In this document: positions 29,502 through 36,766 of the stretch, in pieces
How the letters are laid out: each line of letters begins with the position of its first letter
Numbering within the stretch: the stretch's first letter is position 1
DNA from: Bog-473 sp963725895
GTDB taxonomy: Bacteria > Actinomycetota > Acidimicrobiia > Acidimicrobiales > RAAP-2
Assembly: GCA_963725895.1 (NCBI GenBank)
Contig: CAVSAJ010000003.1
Span: 124,001 to 188,000, forward strand
Length of the DNA: 64,000 nt
Direction: 5' to 3'
Translations under genes and position numbers: made by a program
The notes under the pieces: generated by a model
What the model was told of the DNA's origin: nothing
Database searches by the model: none
The model's input: only the letters and a program-made list of their open reading frames with translations

Positions 29502-31054
29502 AGCGGGACGTTACCGTGCTTGCGCCGCGGCAGCTCTTCGCGTTTGGAGGCCAAGATGTCGAGGCTGCGGCAGATGACGGCGCGGGTGTCGGCTGGGGAG
29601 ATGACGTCATCGATGTAGCCGCGCTCGGCCGCGATATAGGGGTTGGCGTAGCGCTCGGTGTACTCGTCGATGAGCTCGGCCCGCCGGCGCGCCGGGTCGG
29701 CCGCCTCGGCCAACTCGCGTCGGTAGACGATCTCGACGGCGCCGTTGGGCCCCATGACTGCCAGCTCCGCGGACGGCCACGCGAAGGCGAGGTCGGCACC
29801 GATCGACTTGGAATTCATGACGACGTACGCGCCCCCGTAGGCCTTGCGCGTGATGATCTGAATGCGCGGAACCGACGCTTCGCAGTAGGCGTAGAGAAGT
29901 TTGGCCCCGTGGCGGATGATGCCGCCGTACTCCTGATCGGTGCCGGGCATGAAGCCGGGGACGTCGACGAAGGTCAAGAGCGGGACGTTGAAGGCGTCGC
30001 ACGTACGGACGAACCGGGAGGCCTTTTCGGACGAGTCGATGTCGAGGACGCCCGCCAATACAGCCGGCTGGTTGCCCACGATGCCGACGACACGACCGTT
30101 CATTCGCGCGAAACCGCACGTGATCGACATGGCCCAATGGCGGTGGACTTCGAGGTACTCGCCATCGTCGACCACGGCGGTGATGATGCGCTTCATGTCA
30201 TAGGGCTGGTTGGGCGAGGTGGGTAGGAAGTCGATCAGCTCGGGTAACTGGCGCTCGGGGTCGTCCCCCGTGGCCTCGACCGGAGGCTCTTCAAGGTTGT
30301 TGGAGGGCAGGAAGGACAAGAGGTGGCGCACCTCGTCGAGGCAAGCCTTCTCGTCAGGCGAGACGAAGGTGGCCACGCCGGACTTGGTGGCATGACTCAT
30401 GGCGCCACCGAGCTCTTCGAGCGTCACGTCCTCACCGGTGACGGTCTTCACCACGTCGGGGCCCGTGATGAACATGTGTGACGTGCCCTGCACCATGAAG
30501 ATGAAGTCGGTCATGGCGGGCGAGTAGACAGCACCGCCGGCGCAGGGCCCGAGGATCACGCTGATCTGGGGGATCACTCCGGATGCCGCGACGTTGCGGT
30601 GAAAGATGCCGCCGTAGGAGTGCAGCGAGACGACGCCCTCTTGGATGCGGGCACCGGCGCCGTCGTTGAGGCCGATCATGGGCACGCCCGTCGACGCGGC
30701 CAGGTCCATCACCTTGTGGATCTTCTCGGCGAAGACCTCGCCGAGCGCGCCGCCGAAGACGGTGAAGTCCTGGCTGAAGATGCAGACACGCCGGCCGTCG
30801 ACGGTTCCGAAGCCGGTCACGACGCCGTCGGTGTAGGGCCGGTTTTCCTCCAAGCCCATGCCGTGAGCCCGGTGCCGGGCGAGCATGTCGAGTTCTTGGA
30901 ACGAACCCTCGTCGAGCAGGTACTCGATCCGCTCCCGGGCGGTCAGCTTGCCCTTGGCGTGCTGGCGCTCGACGGCCCGTTCGCTCCCGGCGTGCAACGC
31001 CTCGTTCTTGCGTTCTTCCAGCTCGGCCAGGCGTTCGGCCATCGAGTGTTCCAT
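29498..31054 (-). CDS. pccB: Acyl-CoA carboxylase beta subunit (propionyl-CoA carboxylase type)
   Basis: The carboxyltransferase subunit moves CO2 from biotin to propionyl- or acetyl-CoA, producing methylmalonyl- or malonyl-CoA. The 518-residue product has GKLTARERIEYLLDEGSF, SQDFTVFGGALGEVFAEKI, MIGLNDGAGARIQEGV and the acyl-CoA binding ends FVDVPGFMPGTDQEYGGIIRHGAK and AYGGAYVVMNSK. The Asp that commonly tunes propionyl preference was not verified. An internal ATG at 31042 is an alternative start. No biotin carboxylase alpha subunit is in the window. Co-location with Ecm and the epimerase suggests a role in the propionyl/methylmalonyl branch. Confidence 0.93.
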   Translation of the reverse strand: MEHSMAERLAELEERKNEALHAGSERAVERQHAKGKLTARERIEYLLDEGSFQELDMLARHRAHGMGLEENRPYTDGVVTGFGTVDGRRVCIFSQDFTVFGGALGEVFAEKIHKVMDLAASTGVPMIGLNDGAGARIQEGVVSLHSYGGIFHRNVAASGVIPQISVILGPCAGGAVYSPAMTDFIFMVQGTSHMFITGPDVVKTVTGEDVTLEELGGAMSHATKSGVATFVSPDEKACLDEVRHLLSFLPSNNLEEPPVEATGDDPERQLPELIDFLPTSPNQPYDMKRIITAVVDDGEYLEVHRHWAMSITCGFARMNGRVVGIVGNQPAVLAGVLDIDSSEKASRFVRTCDAFNVPLLTFVDVPGFMPGTDQEYGGIIRHGAKLLYAYCEASVPRIQIITRKAYGGAYVVMNSKSIGADLAFAWPSAELAVMGPNGAVEIVYRRELAEAADPARRRAELIDEYTERYANPYIAAERGYIDDVISPADTRAVICRSLDILASKREELPRRKHGNVPL

Positions 31055-31090
31055 GCGATTGAGGCTAACGCTCTCGGGTGCGCCCCGAAA

Positions 31091-31134
31091 TTGCGACCGT
31101 AAGTCTTCAGACTGGAAGCCGTTCTAATTCGCAA
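31091..31134. promoter_or_regulatory. Nested inverted repeats between pccB and the liv operon
   Basis: In the 181-base divergent gap, TTGCGA (31091-31096) faces TCGCAA (31129-31134), and AGTCT-TC-AGACT (31102-31113) lies inside. The stretch is AT-richer than its surroundings. Such symmetry suits a regulator binding site for one or both operons; I see no confident -35/-10 pair. Confidence 0.4.
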
Positions 31135-31235
31135 CGGAAAAAACCGGGGTGACCAGGACAAAAAGATCGAGACATGGACCGCGCGCTCCCTGGGCGGCGG
31201 TCCGACAGCCAGCCCGACCGCAACGGGGGGAGACG

Positions 31236-32042
31236 ATGCCGCTTCTGCAAGTAGCGGAAGCCGAAGTTCGATTTGGGGGGGTGCACGCCCTGCGCGGGGT
31301 CGACCTGGACGTCGACGCCGGCGCGGTCACCGGCTTGATCGGTCCCAACGGTGCGGGCAAGACGACCTGCTTCAACGCCATCTGTGGCCTGCAGACCCTC
31401 AATCGCGGGCGGCTCACCTTCGACCGCGCGGACATGACCCCCCTCAAGCCGCACAAGCGCGCCCGTCTCGGCATCGCGCGCACCTTCCAGCGCCTCGAGG
31501 TCTTCGGGTCGCTTTCGGTGCGCGAGAACGTGCTGGCGGCAGCCGAGATCCGGCGTCGCTGGTCGCACGACCGCTCCAATGCGGCAGCCAACGCCAACGC
31601 GGTGCTGGCCCTGGTGGGCCTGTCGCCCCTGGCGGACCGTCCTGCCGACACGCTGCCCACGGGGCAGGCCCGCCTCCTCGAGCTCGCCCGGGCGCTCGCC
31701 GCGCGCCCACGTTTGTTGTTGCTCGATGAGCCCTCTTCGGGTCTGAGCGACGGCGAGAGCGAGGAGCTCGGCGACCTGCTCTGCCAGCTGGCCGGCGCCG
31801 GCATGGGTGTGCTGCTGGTCGAGCACGACATGGGACTCGTCATGCGGGTCTGCTCGCGGATCAACGTCTTGGACTTCGGGGCGGTCCTCATGGTGGGCAG
31901 TCCCGACGAGGTGCGGGCAGACGAGCGTGTGCGGGCCGCCTACCTCGGCTCAGCCGAGGACCCCGACGAGGATCCTGATTCCATCGAGCGCGGGGACGAC
32001 GACCAGCTCGTCGCGTCGGCTCCCGGAGTGAGACATGGCTGA
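31236..32042 (+). CDS. livG: Branched-chain amino acid-type ABC transporter, ATP-binding protein LivG-like
   Basis: This 268-residue ATPase powers a high-affinity importer. It has Walker A GPNGAGKTTCFN, the LivG-type IARTFQRLEVFGSLSVRENV stretch, signature LPTGQARLLELARAL, Walker B LLLLDEPSSGL and the switch His in LLVEHDMGLVM. The signature departs from LSGGQ, as is common in LivG. ATG 31236 follows GGGGGGAGA; upstream in-frame codons are not conserved. An acidic tail of about 25 residues follows the domain. It overlaps livF by 8 bases. Confidence 0.9.
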   Translation: MPLLQVAEAEVRFGGVHALRGVDLDVDAGAVTGLIGPNGAGKTTCFNAICGLQTLNRGRLTFDRADMTPLKPHKRARLGIARTFQRLEVFGSLSVRENVLAAAEIRRRWSHDRSNAAANANAVLALVGLSPLADRPADTLPTGQARLLELARALAARPRLLLLDEPSSGLSDGESEELGDLLCQLAGAGMGVLLVEHDMGLVMRVCSRINVLDFGAVLMVGSPDEVRADERVRAAYLGSAEDPDEDPDSIERGDDDQLVASAPGVRHG

Positions 32043-32748
32043 GCCGTCGGTACTCGAGCTGCGACGGGTCCACGCGGCCTACGGACAGATCGAGGTCCTC
32101 CACGGCATCGACCTCGCAGTGGCGTCGGGCGCGGTGCTCGCGCTGCTCGGCCCCAACGGCGCGGGCAAGTCGACGACGCTCAAAGTGGCGAGCGGCCAGA
32201 TGGTGCCCACCAAGGGTTGCTTCCACGTCCTCGGGCGCCACGCCAACGGCACCCGTCCCGACGCACTGGCACGGGCCGGCCTGTGCACGCTGCCCGACGG
32301 CCGCGGCATCTTCCCCAATCTCACCGTCATGGAGAACCTGCGCCTGATGACCTTTGCGGGTTCGTCACGCGCACACGTCGAGAAACAAGCCTTCTCCCGT
32401 TTCCCGCGATTGGCGGAGCGGCGGCACCAAGTGGCCGGGACGCTCTCGGGGGGCGAGCAGCAGATGCTGGCCATGGCGCGCACGCTCAGCGTGGAGCCGG
32501 CCGTCCTCCTGCTCGACGAGATCTCCATGGGCCTCGCGCCGATGATCGTGGCCGAGCTCTACGAACTGGTGGCGCAGATCGCCGCGGAGGGTGTCGCCGT
32601 GATCCTGGCCGAGCAGTTCGCCGCGACCGCACTCGGCGTCGCCACCGACGTCGCGGTGGTGGTGCAGGGGCGAATCGTCGCCTCCGGGAAGCCCGACGAC
32701 CTGCCCGACGACCTGGCCGATGCCTATCTCGGAGGAGCCGCGGCATGA
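32035..32748 (+). CDS. livF: Branched-chain amino acid-type ABC transporter, ATP-binding protein LivF-like
   Basis: The second ATPase of the importer (237 residues) has Walker A LLGPNGAGKSTTLK, a GRGIFPNLTVMENLRLM block that is diagnostic for LivF, the signature LSGGEQQMLAMARTL, Walker B VLLLDEISMGLAP and an unusual switch position (VILAEQFAATAL, Gln where LivF often has Gln or His). ATG 32035 overlaps the livG end. Its TGA overlaps the ATG of the next gene, showing that the following unknown protein is translated as part of this operon. Confidence 0.92.
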   Translation: MAEPSVLELRRVHAAYGQIEVLHGIDLAVASGAVLALLGPNGAGKSTTLKVASGQMVPTKGCFHVLGRHANGTRPDALARAGLCTLPDGRGIFPNLTVMENLRLMTFAGSSRAHVEKQAFSRFPRLAERRHQVAGTLSGGEQQMLAMARTLSVEPAVLLLDEISMGLAPMIVAELYELVAQIAAEGVAVILAEQFAATALGVATDVAVVVQGRIVASGKPDDLPDDLADAYLGGAAA

Positions 32749-34451
32749 ACCCCACGCACGGGCGGCGCGGCGCGGGGCGTCTCGGCGTGCCGCGTCTCTG
32801 CGTGCGACGTCTCGGCGTGCTGGGCGCGTCCGCGTTGCTACTCGTCGCGGGTGGCTCGGGCCTCCTTGCCGCGGCGTTCGTCAGCGGGTCCGCGGCGGCA
32901 GCCGGCGGCGGCAGCGGCACTGCCAACAGCGGCACTGGCAACAGCGGCTCCGGCAGCAGTGCAGGCGGGAGCGGCGCCAGCGGCAGCGACCTCGGCGGAT
33001 TCACCGTGAGCTCGTTGGCCGAGGCGTTCACAGCGCAGTACGAGCAGCCGAACTTCCCGCTGCCGGCCACGCCCTCGCTCGAGTTTGACGAGGGCTACGC
33101 CGCCACGACCGACAACTACGGACCGAGCGGCACCGCCACCGCGTCGAGCCTCTACCCGGGCCAGGTCGTGGCGAATGCGGGACCCGAGCTCGCGCTGTTG
33201 GTGCCAGGCGCTCCGTTGCCACCTGCGCCGGTCTGGCCGGTGCAGGCCGTCAGCGAGTACCCCCAGGCGCCAAACAGCGGCGCCACCGATGAGCCCGGCG
33301 TGAACATGGACAGCTCGAGCACAGCCGACGGCAACACGGCCAGTGCCACGCTCGGCGATGACGCGCCCGAGGCGGGCTCGAGTGGGGCGGACTCGAGCGC
33401 GGTCGCTCCCTCGAGCTCGGGCAACCCGTTGGCCAGCTCGTCGGCCATCTTTGGCATCGGCAACCTGTCGGCCACCTCGTCGTCGCTGGCCCCCAGCACC
33501 ACCGCCAACGGGGAGGCCAGTGCCACCGACACTGGCATCTCCATCCTCGATGGGCTGATCACCATCGGCAGCGTCACCTCGACCGCCACGGCGATCTCTG
33601 ACGGCACGACCGGCAAGCTGACCGGCTCGACCCAGGTTCAGAACATGGACGTCGCGGGCGAGGCAGTGACCGTGAACGCGAGCGGTATCTCCGCGGCCGG
33701 CCAGAGCACCCCACTCTCGCTGCCGATTTCGAGCATCAACACGATCCTCCAAGAGCTCGGCATCACCATGTCGGTGAGCAACGCCACCGACCAGGTGAGC
33801 GGTTCCTCGGCCAGCCGCACCCTCGACGGGCTCAAGATCACCATCGACCTCAAGACCCTTGACGACGCAGCCAACGAGTTCGCCTCCTTGCTGCCGTCCT
33901 CGCTGACGTCGCAGCTGCCGGTCGCGTTGCCGAACGACCAGCAGCTGACACTCGACCTGGCGACTGTGCAGGTGTCCTCGACCGCCTCGCCCGCGTTCAA
34001 CGCCGGCAACAGCGGCAACACCGGCAGCGGCTCCTCCTCATCGTCATCGCCGTCGACGTCGTCGGGCTCCACCGCGGGCATTGCCGGGAACTCGGGCGCG
34101 GGGAGCGTCACGAGCGACTCCGGTGCGGGCAGCTCCTTCTCACCGGGCTCGTCCGGCTCGAGCGGGAACTCTGGCGCGGGCTCCGGACCAGGTTCGGGCA
34201 CCACGCGGTCGACCGCGTCGTCACCCGCGTCCATCGTCGGGCCGGCCTTCAAGGGCGTCGGCGCCGCGCTGGTGCTGCTCGGCCTGCTGGCGGCGACCGC
34301 GCTCGCCTACGCCTACAAGCGCGCCGACGACGCGAGCGAGTTGCTCGGCAGCTCGTGTGCTGGCGGCGACCCGCTCATGGAGCGCTTCACCGCCACCCCC
34401 GACGACCTGACTGACTTCGGCGGCAACGACTTCGGAGGACCCAGCACATGA
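32745..34451 (+). CDS. Secreted Ser/Gly/Thr-rich protein with C-terminal membrane anchor, unknown function
   Basis: I do not recognise a family. The 568-residue product has a signal-like segment (LLLVAGGSGLLAAAFVSGSAAA, here residues about 29-51 in two parts), a Ser/Gly/Asn-rich linker and a central region (about residues 80-420) with alternating polar beta-like sequence such as ISILDGLITIGSVTSTATAI and LDGLKITIDLKTLDDA. A second low-complexity Ser/Gly stretch follows, then one transmembrane helix (GAALVLLGLLAATALAYAY) and a short acidic cytosolic tail. It overlaps livF by ATGA and is followed with overlap by another membrane protein. The setting implies a surface partner of the ABC importer. 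Confidence 0.75.
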   Translation: MNPTHGRRGAGRLGVPRLCVRRLGVLGASALLLVAGGSGLLAAAFVSGSAAAAGGGSGTANSGTGNSGSGSSAGGSGASGSDLGGFTVSSLAEAFTAQYEQPNFPLPATPSLEFDEGYAATTDNYGPSGTATASSLYPGQVVANAGPELALLVPGAPLPPAPVWPVQAVSEYPQAPNSGATDEPGVNMDSSSTADGNTASATLGDDAPEAGSSGADSSAVAPSSSGNPLASSSAIFGIGNLSATSSSLAPSTTANGEASATDTGISILDGLITIGSVTSTATAISDGTTGKLTGSTQVQNMDVAGEAVTVNASGISAAGQSTPLSLPISSINTILQELGITMSVSNATDQVSGSSASRTLDGLKITIDLKTLDDAANEFASLLPSSLTSQLPVALPNDQQLTLDLATVQVSSTASPAFNAGNSGNTGSGSSSSSSPSTSSGSTAGIAGNSGAGSVTSDSGAGSSFSPGSSGSSGNSGAGSGPGSGTTRSTASSPASIVGPAFKGVGAALVLLGLLAATALAYAYKRADDASELLGSSCAGGDPLMERFTATPDDLTDFGGNDFGGPST

Positions 34452-35065
34452 ATCTCTTCGGACGAACCTCCGAGGACTCGGGCCAGGTGACGCGGGTCGC
34501 GGCGACCGGTCGTGGCACGAACCCGCGAGGTGCGGCGCCGGCCGCGTCGGAAGCGCCACAGATCCCGGGTCTGCCACAGATCCCGGGTCTGCCACAGATC
34601 CCGGGTCTGCCACAGATCCCCGGATCGTCGGACCTGCCCGAGCTCGAGCAGGGGGCCACTCCCGTGCCCACCCGACTGCAGCGTCTCGCGGCGGTAGTCG
34701 ACCGCGCCCGGCCCGGCCGCAGCAGTCGCAACGTGCGGAAGTGGCTCGAGACGATCGGCATGGTGGCCATCGTCTTCGGCTTCGTCTGCATCCTGCTCGG
34801 CTGGTACGGCGCGGCGCACAGCCCATACCTGTACCAAGAGGTGCCCTACCTGATCTCGGGCGGCTTGCTCGGGGTGGCGCTCGTGATCGGCGGCGGCGTG
34901 CTCGTGCACTGCGCGTGGTGCATGCGCAAGGTCGAGGAGGATCGCCGCAACGCCCTGGCGATTGTTCGCTCGGTGGACCGTCTCGAGCGGATCATGCGCA
35001 GCCTCGACGAGACGCGTCGCAGCGAACGGCTCGAACCACTCGAACAAGAGGAGCACTCGTTGTGA
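34448..35065 (+). CDS. Two-helix membrane protein with PQIPGL repeats, unknown function
   Basis: The 205-residue protein has no recognised domain. Residues about 37-59 are four copies of PQIPGL (last one altered), encoded by an 18-bp tandem repeat. Two transmembrane helices follow (IGMVAIVFGFVCILLGWYGA and ISGGLLGVALVIGGGVLVHC), and the C-terminus is a charged helix (SVDRLERIMRSLDETRRSERLE) that could form a coiled coil. The gene overlaps both neighbours (ATGA upstream, GTGA downstream), so it is a fixed part of the liv-like operon. It may scaffold the transporter or the preceding secreted protein. Confidence 0.75.
   Translation: MNLFGRTSEDSGQVTRVAATGRGTNPRGAAPAASEAPQIPGLPQIPGLPQIPGLPQIPGSSDLPELEQGATPVPTRLQRLAAVVDRARPGRSSRNVRKWLETIGMVAIVFGFVCILLGWYGAAHSPYLYQEVPYLISGGLLGVALVIGGGVLVHCAWCMRKVEEDRRNALAIVRSVDRLERIMRSLDETRRSERLEPLEQEEHSL
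34556..34625 (+). repeat. 18-bp in-frame tandem repeat encoding PQIPGL
   Basis: CCACAGATCCCGGGTCTG occurs three times exactly and a fourth time partly (34556-34625). The near-perfect identity suggests recent expansion. Confidence 0.92.
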
Positions 35066-36745
35066 TGCTCTGTGCGGGTGTGCACTCGCGGCGGCGCGTC
35101 AGCGTCGTGCTCTCCGTCGTGCTGCTGGCCTTCCTCGCTTCGGCCTGCGGCTCGCGGCTGACAGGTCAGGACGCCGCGCTGGCCCAAGGGTCCAACGGCG
35201 CCCGCTCGGCGGGCTCGGGTAACAGCGAGACGGGCACCGCCACCGGCGCCCAGGCCCTGGGAGCAGATTCGACCGGGAACTGCGGGTCGACCACGACCAC
35301 CACGTCGAGCACGAGCACCACCAACGCCAAGTCGTCGTCCACGACCACCACGACGGCGCCCAAGTCGAAGTCGTCCTCCACCACCTCGTCTTCGACCACC
35401 ACCACCACGGCACCATGCAACTCGGCCTCGCTCGCGGCTCGGCGGCGGCGGCGGCGGGGGCGGGGGCGCTGCGGGCGGCGCCGTAAGCGCCCACGGCTCG
35501 AGCGGTGCCCCCGGCGCGGCAGGCGGACCGGCCACGGCAGCCGCAACGGCCGGCGGTGGACCGTGTGGCGCCAACGGCAACCTGATGCCGGCCGGCGGCA
35601 ACGGCGGCGCCACCGCGCAAGGTGTGACGGCCAACACCATCACCGTCGGCAACATCGCGAGCATCAGCGGCGTGGCGCCGGGGCTCACCCAGAGCGCGCA
35701 GCAGGCCACCGAGGCGTGGGCCGCCTACGTGAACAGCACGGGCGGCATCTGCGGGCGCCAGATCAAGGTGCAACCCTTCGACGACGGCAACGACTCGGGC
35801 ACCAACTACGCGGACGCGCAGCAGGCCTGCTCGAGCGATTTCGCCATGGTCGGCAACGCGTCCGGCTTCGACGACGGCAGCGCGCAGGCCGTGAGCGGCT
35901 GCGGCATCCCCGACATGGCGGCCGAGGTCTCCACCGCGGCGGCCGGCGGCACGTCCGACATCTTCGGGGCCAGCCCGGGCAACGACCACTACTGGCCGCT
36001 CGGTCCGGCGAACTATCTCAAGTCGACATACGGCGGCGCCGTTGGGCACGCCGCGATGATCTACCTCAACGTCTCGGCGACCCAGACCCAGGCGGCCCAC
36101 GAGGTGGCCGCCTACCAGAGCGTGGGCTTCAACTACGGCGGCGACGTCATCTCGACCACCCCTACCAACGCCAACTACGGCTCCATCGTCCAGAAGCTGC
36201 AGAGCGACGGCGTGCAGTACGTCACCGAGTACTCCGACGACAACTCGGCCGAACGCCTCCTTCAGGCCATGCAGCAGGCCAACTACAGCCCTCAGGTCGT
36301 CGACTGGTTCTCCGAGGAGTATTCGCCTCAGTTCGCGCAGCAGACGGCGCCCGAGTCCAATGGCGACCTCGTGCTGATGTCGGCCACCGCGGCCTACGAG
36401 GAGGCCAGCGGCAACCCGGGCATGCAGCTCATGGAGAGCTGGCTCAACCGCGTGGCGCCCGGGTACCACCACGACATCTTCGCCATCTTGGCCTGGTCCG
36501 CCGGGCTGGCCTTCGAGCAGGCGGCCAAGGAGGTCGGACCGGACCTGACCCGCGCCGCACTCATCTCCAAGCTGCAGGGGATCACCAATTGGACCGGTGA
36601 CGGCGTCACGCCGCCGGTGGACATCGGACAGAAGATCCCGTCGAAGTGCTTCTTCTACATGAAGATCGAGAACGGGGCCTTCCAGCGGGTGTATCCGAGC
36701 GCGCCCAACACCTACGACTGCAACAGCGGCTTCTTCCAGTACTAG
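35062..36745 (+). CDS. livK: LivK-like substrate-binding lipoprotein, one frame break
   Basis: The repaired product is about 560 residues. It starts with a lipoprotein signal whose lipobox is LASAC, then a Ser/Thr-rich stretch with many Thr runs, then an Ala/Gly segment and the periplasmic-binding fold of type I: TITVGNIASISGVAPGLTQS, AWAAYVNSTGGICGRQIKV, DFAMVGNASGFDDG, YWPLGPANYL and AAYEEASGNPGMQL. It should capture the ligand for the importer. The frame breaks inside the GGC/GGG-rich run 35440-35480 by one base. GTG 35062 overlaps the previous stop; ATG 35065 is an alternative. Ligand type (amino acid, amide or other) cannot be told. Confidence 0.87.
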
Positions 36746-36766
36746 GCCGCAGCGACTCCCTCACTC

